A program made the translations under genes and the position numbers. This document shows, in pieces, positions 1 through 6,718 of a stretch of 14,242 nt of DNA (the stretch's first letter is position 1; each line of letters begins with the position of its first letter). The notes under the pieces are model-generated. The model did no database searches and had not been told where the DNA came from. It saw only the letters and a program-made list of their open reading frames with translations. The stretch is from Scatavimonas merdipullorum (GTDB lineage: Bacteria; Bacillota; Clostridia; Oscillospirales; Acutalibacteraceae): assembly GCA_018712865.1 (NCBI GenBank), contig DVGH01000058.1:1-14242 (forward strand). The letters are read 5' to 3'.

Positions 1-1
1 C

Positions 2-2134
2 AGCCAGGCGCAGATGCAGGCCTATCTGGCGGCAACGGCGCAGGCAAGGGCGCTGGAAGCCCAAAGGGCAGATACCCTGATCATGACAAGGCGCGAGGTT
101 GCAAGGGAACAATACAACGTAAAAAGTGCCGGGATTATAGAAGAAGCCAATCTGGATGCAGACGATATAATATTCAAAAGCCAGTATGCGCCGATGGTTA
201 TAGCGAAAATGACACAAAAGCAAATTAAAGAGTTGGTTAAAAATGAAAATACGGAAACAGTTTCACTCTACAATGCTGATATCCCCGTAGATCAGGCTAC
301 GCTTGAAGATATAGAGAATATGACATCTATTAAACAAACACTTGGGGTAAATAAGGTGTATAATGAAATAGGGCTGACCGGGCAAAATGTAAAGATTGGA
401 ATGTTTGAATCAGGAGTGCCAATTCCAAATTCAGAAATTACATTTACAACAGTAGGGACGGGGTTGGAACAAAGGAGTCATGCAACCAATTCAGCCAGAG
501 CCATTGCCAGTTCAGAAATTGGGATTGCGCCAGATGTTACATTGTATGCTACCAATTATTTATTTTTTAATATTGAATCAATGTTGACAACAGGGGTGAA
601 AGTTATAAATGGCAGTGCAACGTGGGTATTATTTGATAACTCGGTTCCCTATACTTTTTATGACAAATGGTTTGACCACCTTGTGGCACAACATAATGTA
701 ACGCTTATTTGCTCTGCTGGTAATTATGCTTATGATGAAGATACACAGGAGTGGATTCCATATCCCGTGGGCTCCCCTGCAATGGCATATAATACCGTTG
801 CAATTGGCGCCTATAATGAGAAAAAAACAGGAACTATTTTGTCAGATGATTCATTATTTTTTTATAGTAGTCATGATCATAGAGGCGGTTGTGAAAAGCC
901 AGATATTATTGCCCCTGCAAATGCATTAAGCGGCGGTACCAGCACATCAGCGCCCATTGTCACTGGCATTGTTGCCTTAATGCTGGAATTCAAACCCTCC
1001 CTTGCCTACCAGCCGCATGTTATCAAGGCCATTTTGCTGGCCTCCTGCCAAAGAAAGGTGCAAAACCCCGCAGGTGTAACGGCAGAGACCATGGCCCAGG
1101 GCATTACAGACCGCCAGGGCGCGGGCGCGGTGGATGCATGGAACGCCATCTGCATTATTTCGCAGGGGCAATACGGCTGCGGCACACTTTCCAGCGAAGC
1201 AACCAGGCACTTTGTCCAGCCTTTGTACGGTGCGTCCCACATGAACGTAAGCGTTACCTGGCTGCGCAATAATACTGCGTCGGGTGACCATACCAGTGTA
1301 AGCAATGTTACAGCCGGCACACAACATAACATCCATTTGCAGGTGTATCGTGGCGAAACCCTGGCCGGCAGCTCTGCGCTTGCAAACAGCTCAACAGAAA
1401 TGGCATACATCCCGCTTTCCAGCACGTCAAACCAATATAAGCTGCGCCTGTATAAGGCAGACAGCACCAACACCCAGGCGGTCAAATACGCCTATGCTTG
1501 GAGCACAAACAATATGACCTATAAAGAAAGCGCCTCCACCGTGCAAAGCGCGCCGACAGACGGCTTTTTCTACATCCGCAATCAAAACACCGGCCAGTAC
1601 CTCACAGTCAACGAAAGCACCGGGCAGGTGACAAGCGCTGCGTTTAGCGGCGGCAGAAACCAGCAGTGGATCATAGACAAGGCAGATAGCACCCGGTTTA
1701 CAATCAAAACGCGCTCGCTAACATACCCGGGCAACCTGTCCAGGGCAGCAAGCGGCAGCAACGCAGTAATTGATGCAGATACAGAATATCTGATCCAGTT
1801 TGACCAAACTACCGGCACCGGCGCGTATGCCATTGGGCATTCCGATACAGGGACCTCTTTCCAATACCTGCAATATACGGGCGGCCAGTTTAAATGGGCG
1901 ACCTATGGCGCGCCTACAAACTTCCAATGGGATTTTGAGCGGGTCGGCTACCAAAAGGGGGATGTCAATCTTGACGGCAGCCTTTCCACAGCGGACGTGC
2001 TGCTTTTACAGCAGTATGTTGGCAAAGCGGTAAGCTTTAACGACGACCAGCTCTATCTGGGCGACTTAAACAACAGCGGCACAGTTACGGTTTTGGACGT
2101 AAGCCGCCTGCAGCAGCTGCTTGCAAACGCATAA
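2..2134 (+). CDS. Dockerin-bearing secreted subtilisin-like (S8) serine protease, 5' end outside window
   Basis: The frame is open to the left edge, so the start and presumed signal peptide are missing; numbering here is from the ATG at 14. Residues about 50-95 resemble a subtilase propeptide. The S8 domain follows (about 112-380). IGMFESG places Glu132 where the catalytic Asp is usual. His156 sits in SHATNSARAIA, the oxyanion Asn237 in CSAGN, and the nucleophile Ser310 in GTSTSAP. A beta-rich domain spans about 395-497. A ricin-B-like lectin module (about 517-643) shows YIRNQNTGQYLTV and QQW. A type I dockerin (649-704) has two calcium loops beginning GDVNLDG and GDLNNSG. Inference: an extracellular protease that binds glycans and docks onto a cohesin. 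Bases about 105-930 are AT-rich, while both flanks are GC-rich. Family assignment is firm, but activity with Glu132 and the substrate are unknown. Confidence 0.9.
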   Translation, partial: SQAQMQAYLAATAQARALEAQRADTLIMTRREVAREQYNVKSAGIIEEANLDADDIIFKSQYAPMVIAKMTQKQIKELVKNENTETVSLYNADIPVDQATLEDIENMTSIKQTLGVNKVYNEIGLTGQNVKIGMFESGVPIPNSEITFTTVGTGLEQRSHATNSARAIASSEIGIAPDVTLYATNYLFFNIESMLTTGVKVINGSATWVLFDNSVPYTFYDKWFDHLVAQHNVTLICSAGNYAYDEDTQEWIPYPVGSPAMAYNTVAIGAYNEKKTGTILSDDSLFFYSSHDHRGGCEKPDIIAPANALSGGTSTSAPIVTGIVALMLEFKPSLAYQPHVIKAILLASCQRKVQNPAGVTAETMAQGITDRQGAGAVDAWNAICIISQGQYGCGTLSSEATRHFVQPLYGASHMNVSVTWLRNNTASGDHTSVSNVTAGTQHNIHLQVYRGETLAGSSALANSSTEMAYIPLSSTSNQYKLRLYKADSTNTQAVKYAYAWSTNNMTYKESASTVQSAPTDGFFYIRNQNTGQYLTVNESTGQVTSAAFSGGRNQQWIIDKADSTRFTIKTRSLTYPGNLSRAASGSNAVIDADTEYLIQFDQTTGTGAYAIGHSDTGTSFQYLQYTGGQFKWATYGAPTNFQWDFERVGYQKGDVNLDGSLSTADVLLLQQYVGKAVSFNDDQLYLGDLNNSGTVTVLDVSRLQQLLANA

Positions 2135-2197
2135 AACGGCAGCAGGCAAAGCTTTTGCTCCCGTTTTGATAAAAGACAGGTAAAGATGATAAAGAAA

Positions 2198-2235
2198 AAA
2201 CGCCCCTTCTGCGCATATGCGCAGAAGGGGCGTTT
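2198..2235. terminator. Bidirectional intrinsic terminator between convergent operons
   Basis: A perfect 38-bp palindrome with a GC-rich core (CGCCCCTTCTGCGC and its complement) meeting at ATAT. On the minus strand it lies 27 nt after the iscU stop and is followed by a run reading TTTTTTCTTT, a strong terminator for rnhA-iscS-iscU. On the plus strand it follows the protease gene but has only TTTGCTT after it, so termination in that direction may be weaker. Confidence 0.85.
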
Positions 2236-2262
2236 GCTTACTGTAAACCGGGGATTGCACGG

Positions 2263-2706
2263 TCAAAGCGAGCAGCCGCAGCTGTCGCTTTCATGGTCGC
2301 ATTCTTGTATAACGCCCACAATTGGTTCCGGGTCAACGCCCCTGCGGCGGTAATAATCGCTTAAGGCCGCCTTGATGGCCTGCTCTGCAAGCACAGAGCA
2401 ATGCACCTTTACAGGCGGAAGCCCGTCGAGCGCTTCCATAACCGCCCGGTTTGTAAGCTGCAAAGCCTCGTCGATCGTTTTGCCCTTGATCAGCTCGGTA
2501 GCCATGGAGCTGGTTGCAATCGCGGCACCGCAGCCAAAGGTTTTAAATTTTACATCGGTAATGGTGTTGCCTTCCACCTTAATGTACATTTTCATAATAT
2601 CTCCGCACTTTGCGTTTCCCACCTCGCCAATGCCGTCGGCGTCGGGCATTTCACCAACATTGCGGGGGTTTGCAAAATGGTCCATCACTTTTTCGCTGTA
2701 TGCCAT
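2263..2706 (-). CDS. iscU: Iron-sulfur cluster assembly scaffold protein IscU (NifU N-terminal type)
   Basis: A 147-residue cytoplasmic scaffold on which Fe-S clusters are built from sulfur delivered by the cysteine desulfurase. The three cluster-ligand cysteines are present: Cys34 in NAKCGD (with Asp36), Cys59 in FGCGAA and Cys103 in VKVHCSVLAE. The opening YSEKVMDHFANPRNVG is typical of the family. The start ATG is preceded by AAAGGA, which lies inside the end of iscS; the two genes are 6 bp apart and clearly cotranscribed. An extra C-terminal tail carries three more cysteines (136, 143 and 145). It has neither the SUF-type SufU zinc-site insertion nor the NifU C-terminal Fe-S domains that I would look for, so a stand-alone IscU/NifU-N protein is the best call. 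Confidence 0.95.
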   Translation of the reverse strand: MAYSEKVMDHFANPRNVGEMPDADGIGEVGNAKCGDIMKMYIKVEGNTITDVKFKTFGCGAAIATSSMATELIKGKTIDEALQLTNRAVMEALDGLPPVKVHCSVLAEQAIKAALSDYYRRRGVDPEPIVGVIQECDHESDSCGCSL

Positions 2707-2712
2707 AAACGG

Positions 2713-3906
2713 TCAGTCCTTTCTTTCCTTGGTTTTGTTGACTATGCGCTCCCAAAGCGGGGACATTGCGCGCAGCCGCTCTATAATGGGGGGGAGGATT
2801 TCTAAAATATAGTCAACATCCTCCTGCGTGTTTTCATCGCTCAAAGACAGGCGCAGGGAGCCATGCGCAATTTCATGCGGCAGCCCGATCGCCAGCAGAA
2901 CGTGGCTTGGATCCAAAGACCCCGACGTACATGCCGACCCGGAAGACGCGCATACGCCCTTAAGGTCAAGCATTAAAAGGAGCGATTCGCCTTCAACGCC
3001 CTCAAAGCACATGTTTATGTTGCCCGGCAAACGCTTGAAGCGGTCGCCGTTTAAGCGGGAACGCTCAATCTGTAACAGCCCGTCGATCAGCCGGTCACGG
3101 AGCACTGTAAGCCGCTGCGTGCGCTGCTCCATCGTGCGCATAGCCTCTTTCATTGCACAGGCAAGCCCCACAATCCCGGCAACATTTTCTGTTCCCGCGC
3201 GCTGCGCCCGTTCCTGTGCGCCGCCATGGATCAAAATCTCTGGCCGCACGCCCTTTTTAATATACAAAGCGCCGCAGCCCTTCGGCCCATGCAATTTATG
3301 CCCGGTCAGGGAAAGCAGGTCTATGTTTTCGTTTTTTACATGGATCGGCACATTGCCGATGGCCTGCACAGCATCTGTGTGGAACAAAACGCCGTGCTTT
3401 TTGCAGATGGCGCCAAGTTCCGAAACAGGCTGGATTGTGCCGATTTCGTTATTTGCATACATAATGCTGACAAGCGCCGTGTCTGGCCGGAGCGCGGCCT
3501 CCAGCTCCTCGGGCCGGACAAGACCGTCTGCATGAACGTCCAGATACGTGGCCTCAAAGCCTTCTTTTTCCAAGGCAGCTACCGTATGCAGCACGGCATG
3601 GTGCTCAAATGCAGAGGTAATAATATGCTTCTTTCCTTTTTTATAAAGCGCATGCGCAACGCCTTTAATCGCCCAGTTGTCAGATTCGCTTCCGCCGGAA
3701 GTAAAATAGATTTCGTTTGTATCTGCGCCTATGCATCCGGCAATTTCCGCTCTGGCCGTTTCCACAGCTTTTTTTGCCTGTGCGCCTGTGCTGTATAAGC
3801 TGGAAGGATTGCCGTAAGCCTCGGTCAGATACGGCATCATGCTTTCCAACACCTTCGGCGACATTTTTGTAGTCGCCGCATTGTCGGCATAAATATATTT
3901 GTTCAT
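2713..3906 (-). CDS. iscS: Cysteine desulfurase, NifS/IscS family
   Basis: A PLP enzyme that takes sulfur from L-cysteine as a persulfide and passes it to IscU and other acceptors. The protein is 397 residues, normal for the family. Visible sites are YADNAATTK at the N terminus, His102 in FEHHAV (stacks on PLP), the PLP lysine Lys204 in SLTGHKLHGPKG, and the persulfide cysteine Cys326 in SSGSACTSG, which is the group I (IscS/NifS) form. The frame extends five codons further to a TTG at 3921. I chose the ATG at 3906 because AAGGGTGA sits just upstream at the right distance, and the longer form would place the ribosome site inside the gene. It lies 40 bp downstream of rnhA and 6 bp upstream of iscU, so it is the middle gene of a three-gene operon. 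Confidence 0.96.
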   Translation of the reverse strand: MNKYIYADNAATTKMSPKVLESMMPYLTEAYGNPSSLYSTGAQAKKAVETARAEIAGCIGADTNEIYFTSGGSESDNWAIKGVAHALYKKGKKHIITSAFEHHAVLHTVAALEKEGFEATYLDVHADGLVRPEELEAALRPDTALVSIMYANNEIGTIQPVSELGAICKKHGVLFHTDAVQAIGNVPIHVKNENIDLLSLTGHKLHGPKGCGALYIKKGVRPEILIHGGAQERAQRAGTENVAGIVGLACAMKEAMRTMEQRTQRLTVLRDRLIDGLLQIERSRLNGDRFKRLPGNINMCFEGVEGESLLLMLDLKGVCASSGSACTSGSLDPSHVLLAIGLPHEIAHGSLRLSLSDENTQEDVDYILEILPPIIERLRAMSPLWERIVNKTKERKD

Positions 3907-3910
3907 GCAA

Positions 3911-3918
3911 TCACCCTT
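3911..3918 (-). promoter_or_regulatory. Ribosome binding site of iscS
   Basis: The minus strand reads AAGGGTGA, with about 7 nt from the GGG core to the ATG at 3906. This favours that ATG over the in-frame TTG at 3921. Confidence 0.7.
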
Positions 3919-3946
3919 CAATTTTATTGGTTCTGCCCATCATGCA

Positions 3947-4384
3947 TTATTTAAAGCGCTCTGCAGCGGCAACGGCCAGTTGGTCGCACCGTTCGTTTTC
4001 CGGGTGCCCGGCATGTCCTCTGACCCAAACTGCCTCTACATGATGCCTGTCGCAAAGCTCCAGAAGAACCTGCCACAGATCGGGGTTTAACGCGGGCTCT
4101 TTTTTGTTGCGCATCCAGCCGTTTGTCTGCCATTTCTTTGCCCACCCAAGCTTTAAAGCATTACATATATACTGTGAATCACTGTAAAGCATCACATCGC
4201 AGGGCTCTTTTAACAGCTTGAGCGCTTCAATAACAGCGCTAAGCTCCATGCGGTTGTTGGTTGTGTCGCGTGCCCCGCCGGAAATTTCCTTTTCCGTGCC
4301 TTTATATCGTAAGATAGCCCCCCAGCCTCCGGGGCCGGGGTTCCCCTGGCAAGCACCATCTGTGAAAATTTCAACCTTTTTCAA
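3947..4384 (-). CDS. rnhA: Ribonuclease HI
   Basis: A 145-residue endonuclease that cuts the RNA strand of RNA-DNA hybrids (R-loops, primers, misincorporated ribonucleotides). The catalytic set matches the E. coli type closely: Asp9 in FTDGAC, Glu47 in NNRMEL, Asp69 in YSDSQY and Asp134 in ENERCDQLA, with His124 in VRGHAGHPEN. The GNPGPGGWG signature follows the first Asp. Tryptophans and basic residues at 81-95 (WAKKWQTNGWMRNKK) form the hybrid-binding basic protrusion. The start is TTG, preceded by AGGAGGG with 5 nt spacing; no ATG fits. It is the first gene of the operon with iscS and iscU, directly behind a strong promoter, and it diverges from the RNase J operon. Confidence 0.97.
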   Translation of the reverse strand: MKKVEIFTDGACQGNPGPGGWGAILRYKGTEKEISGGARDTTNNRMELSAVIEALKLLKEPCDVMLYSDSQYICNALKLGWAKKWQTNGWMRNKKEPALNPDLWQVLLELCDRHHVEAVWVRGHAGHPENERCDQLAVAAAERFK

Positions 4385-4389
4385 GGAAA

Positions 4390-4396
4390 CCCTCCT
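4390..4396 (-). promoter_or_regulatory. Ribosome binding site of rnhA (fixes a TTG start)
   Basis: The minus strand reads AGGAGGG, then TTTCC, then TTG. The near-perfect Shine-Dalgarno match at a 5-nt distance decides in favour of the TTG start. Confidence 0.85.
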
Positions 4397-4422
4397 AACC
4401 TGCTGAATGTGCTTTAAAAATT

Positions 4423-4451
4423 ATTATAACCTTTGTTATGTGAGTTTTCAA
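4423..4451 (-). promoter_or_regulatory. Promoter of the rnhA-iscS-iscU operon
   Basis: On the minus strand: -35 TTGAAA (4446-4451), a spacer of exactly 17 bp, and -10 TATAAT (4423-4428), a near-consensus sigma-A promoter. Transcription should start near 4416, leaving a leader of about 30 nt. Confidence 0.85.
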
Positions 4452-4693
4452 TACTTTTAATGGCAGATATGGGTCAAGCATAAAAACCAAACATAAAAAG
4501 CGCAGGCGTTTGCCATATATTTGTCTGAAGATGTTTATATAAAGATGTTGCAGGGTATGCTATAAGAAGGATAATTTTTTAAAAAAGATAGCAAAAAAAG
4601 AAAATTTTATAATTTAATTTTATTATTTTTATATTTTTTACTGCCGGAAAAGACGGCAATAAACAGAGTATTTACATAAAAATGAGAAAGTAT

Positions 4694-4721
4694 ACCCTCG
4701 TGCCGACCACCCTGCGAGGGT
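4694..4721. repeat. Inverted repeat touching the rnj -35 box, operator candidate
   Basis: ACCCTCG (4694-4700) and CGAGGGT (4715-4721) are perfect complements, 14 nt apart. The right arm ends on the first T of the TTGACA -35 box. The half-site spacing, 21 bp from arm start to arm start, is two helical turns. This would suit a dimeric regulator, but no regulator gene is in view. Confidence 0.45.
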
Positions 4722-4749
4722 TGACAGTTTACACGCAAAGAGATAGAAT
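4721..4749 (+). promoter_or_regulatory. Promoter of the rnj-gdpP-rplI-dnaB operon
   Basis: -35 TTGACA (4721-4726, perfect), a 17-bp spacer, and -10 TAGAAT (4744-4749, one mismatch). The start would be near 4756, giving a leader of about 130 nt before the GTG at 4889. I saw no comparable promoter in the gaps between the following genes. Confidence 0.85.
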
Positions 4750-4819
4750 AAACATAACGTGTGTGACCGGATAAAAGCGATTTATTACAGAAAAGAAAAA
4801 GGAAAATATCAAAAAAATT

Positions 4820-4850
4820 TCTGTGCATGGGGCACCGTATGCGGCACAGA
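4820..4850 (+). other. Stem-loop in the leader of rnj
   Basis: TCTGTGC (4820-4826) pairs perfectly with GCACAGA (4844-4850) around a 17-nt loop. An alternative inner pairing is GCAT/ATGC. It ends 26 nt before the ribosome site and has no T-run, so it is not a terminator. A role in mRNA stability or autoregulation is only a guess. Confidence 0.4.
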
Positions 4851-4876
4851 TTGAGTTGATACATAAAAAATTAAAT

Positions 4877-4881
4877 GGAGG
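4877..4881 (+). promoter_or_regulatory. Ribosome binding site of rnj (fixes a GTG start)
   Basis: GGAGG followed by 7 nt and GTG at 4889. The frame reaches back to another GTG at 4823, but that one has no ribosome site and would place this GGAGG inside the gene. Confidence 0.85.
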
Positions 4882-4888
4882 TTTATTT

Positions 4889-6688
4889 GTGACAACAGAC
4901 AATAAAAAGCCGTCTTTAAGCAGCAGCGGACAGAAAAGAAGGAATCCGCTGCCTGGCGGCGCATATAAAAAACCGTTGCGTTACAACGGTAAAAAAAGAT
5001 ACAATGGAAAAAAACAAGGCAATTTAAAGCCGCCTTCCATTAAGGTTGCCTTTTTAGGCGGCTTGAATGAAATTGGCAAAAACATTACGCTTTTTGAATG
5101 CAATGGCGACATGTTTCTTCTGGACTGCGGCATGGCGTTCCCAGACGGGGAAATGCTTGGCGTGGATCTGGTTATCCCGGATTTTACGTATGTAGAAGAA
5201 AATCAAGACAAGATCAAGGGAATTGTGCTTACACACGGGCACGAGGACCACATAGGCGCCTTGCCATACCTTTTAAAAAGCATGAACTTTCCCATATACG
5301 GAACAAGCCTGACGCTTGGGCTTGTTGGGAATAAATTAAAAGAACACAATCTTCTTTATAAAACAAAGCTTGTGGAAATTAAAGCAGGCGATAAGGTAAA
5401 GCTCGGCTGCATGGAGGTAGAGTTCATACACGTTAATCACTCCATTCCGGACGCGGTGGGGGTCGCCATACACTCCCCTGCAGGCACACTGGTACACACA
5501 GGCGACTTTAAAATTGACTGTACGCCGACAACTGGAGAGATGATCGACCTTGCAAGGTTTGCGCAGCTCGGGAAAGAGGGCGTTTTAGCGCTTTTTGCAG
5601 ATTCTACCAATGCCGAGCGCCCGGGCTACACAATGACAGAGCAAAAGGTCAACGAATCCTTTGAAACGCTTTTTAAACAGGCGGAAAAAAGCAGGATTAT
5701 TATTGCCACGTTTGCGTCGAACGTCAGCAGGGTGCAGCAAATTATTAATTGTGCGGAAAAGTATGGAAGAAAAGTAGCTTTTTCCGGCAGAAGTATGATA
5801 AACTATATGACGGTAGCGGTGGAGCTTGGGTATCTGGATGTGCCCGACGGCGTGATTATAGACATTGACCTTTTAAAACGTTATCCGGCTGAAAAGGTTG
5901 TATTGGTCACGACAGGAAGCCAGGGAGAACCCATGTCGGCGCTTTCAAGGATGGCGTATTCCGACCATCGCAAAGTAGAGGTCGGCACGGGTGATTTTAT
6001 CATTATATCTGCAAACCCCATCCCCGGCAATGAAAAGACAGTCGGAAATGTTGTCGATGAGCTGATGAAGCGCGGCTGTGAGGTCGTGTACGAATCCATG
6101 TACGAGGTGCATGTTTCCGGGCACGCCTGCCAGGAAGAGCTCAAGATCATCCAGGGGCTGACCAAGCCAAGGTATTTTATTCCGGTGCATGGCGAGCAAA
6201 AGCATTTAAGAAAGCACGCAAACCTTGCCTACAATATGGGAATGAACCATAAAAATGTGTTTATTGGCGACGTAGGCAGCGTCATAGAAATTAACCGTGA
6301 CTATATCAAAGAGTTAGAGCCGGTGCAGTCGGGCAAGATTTTTGTCGACGGGCTTGGCGTAGGCGACGTTGGAAGCATCGTTCTGCGCGACAGAAAACAT
6401 CTGGGCCAGGACGGCCTGATTATCGTTGTGGCTTCGCTGGATTCTATCGACGGCCATGTCATTGCAGGGCCAGACATTGTATCCAGAGGCTTTGTTTATG
6501 TGCGGGAGTCTGAAATTTTGCTTGACGAAGTCAAAAAGACGGCACAGGATGTTTTGGAAAATTGTGCCGACGACAGTATTCGGGAATGGAATGTGATCAA
6601 AAACAAAATTAAAGATGAGGTTTCGCACCTTATTTATGACCGCACGCGCCGCACGCCGATGATTTTACCGATTATTATGGATATCTGA
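4889..6688 (+). CDS. rnj: Ribonuclease J
   Basis: A metallo-beta-lactamase/beta-CASP RNase with 5'-3' exonuclease and endonuclease activity, central to mRNA decay and rRNA maturation in Bacillota. It has 599 residues from the GTG start; the usual length is about 555. The enzyme core begins near residue 51 with KVAFLGGLNEIGKN. Zinc and catalytic residues are His116, His118, Asp120 and His121 (THGHEDH), His184 (VNHSIPDAV) and Asp206 (HTGDF). The beta-CASP region has TTGSQGEP and HVSGHA (His408 and His412), and His434 lies in PVHGEQKH. The C-terminal domain extends to residue 599. The first 50 residues are a lysine-rich extension with a tandem RYNGKK repeat at 31-42. It heads the rightward operon; gdpP begins 30 bp downstream. 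Whether it is J1 or J2 cannot be said without the rest of the genome. Confidence 0.96.
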   Translation: MTTDNKKPSLSSSGQKRRNPLPGGAYKKPLRYNGKKRYNGKKQGNLKPPSIKVAFLGGLNEIGKNITLFECNGDMFLLDCGMAFPDGEMLGVDLVIPDFTYVEENQDKIKGIVLTHGHEDHIGALPYLLKSMNFPIYGTSLTLGLVGNKLKEHNLLYKTKLVEIKAGDKVKLGCMEVEFIHVNHSIPDAVGVAIHSPAGTLVHTGDFKIDCTPTTGEMIDLARFAQLGKEGVLALFADSTNAERPGYTMTEQKVNESFETLFKQAEKSRIIIATFASNVSRVQQIINCAEKYGRKVAFSGRSMINYMTVAVELGYLDVPDGVIIDIDLLKRYPAEKVVLVTTGSQGEPMSALSRMAYSDHRKVEVGTGDFIIISANPIPGNEKTVGNVVDELMKRGCEVVYESMYEVHVSGHACQEELKIIQGLTKPRYFIPVHGEQKHLRKHANLAYNMGMNHKNVFIGDVGSVIEINRDYIKELEPVQSGKIFVDGLGVGDVGSIVLRDRKHLGQDGLIIVVASLDSIDGHVIAGPDIVSRGFVYVRESEILLDEVKKTAQDVLENCADDSIREWNVIKNKIKDEVSHLIYDRTRRTPMILPIIMDI

Positions 6689-6703
6689 TATAGCGTGTAT
6701 ACG

Positions 6704-6710
6704 AAAGGAG
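6704..6710 (+). promoter_or_regulatory. Ribosome binding site of gdpP
   Basis: AAAGGAG, 8 nt before the ATG at 6719. It shows that this ATG, and not the GTG at 6695 in the same frame, is the start. Confidence 0.8.
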
Positions 6711-6718
6711 CATTATCC

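Larger units (their letters stand above)
4452..4888. other. Divergent intergenic control region
   Basis: About 440 bp without a gene between rnhA and rnj. It is AT-rich, especially 4570-4640, with long A and T runs including a TTTTTTAAAAAA palindrome near 4580. A small stem TGCCG/CGGCA (4642-4658) has no T-run after it and is not a terminator. The rightward promoter, an inverted repeat beside it, and a leader stem-loop are listed separately. I recognise no riboswitch, RNA gene or small coding sequence here. Confidence 0.7.

Noticed and set aside
14..16. The ATG at 14 as the true start of the protease
   Set aside because: The frame is open upstream to the window edge, and starting here gives no signal peptide for what should be a secreted enzyme.
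2828..3535. A 235-codon open frame on the plus strand across iscS
   Set aside because: It is antisense to a conserved cysteine desulfurase, with Ser/Arg/Pro-rich shadow composition and no matching family.
4548..4576. An additional rightward promoter (TTGCAG ... GATAAT) in the divergent region
   Set aside because: The -35 matches at only three positions and the spacer is 16 bp; the TTGACA-17-TAGAAT promoter downstream is far better.
4642..4658. TGCCG/CGGCA stem as a terminator
   Set aside because: It has only a 5-bp stem and no T-run follows it on either strand.
4607..4864. An 85-codon open frame on the minus strand in the rnhA-rnj gap
   Set aside because: It has no ribosome site before its ATG, runs through the rnj promoter and leader, and its C-terminal end is encoded by simple AT-rich sequence.
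4823..4888. A longer RNase J start at the GTG at 4823
   Set aside because: There is no Shine-Dalgarno site before it, while a GGAGG is correctly placed for the GTG at 4889; the extra residues fall in the leader stem-loop.
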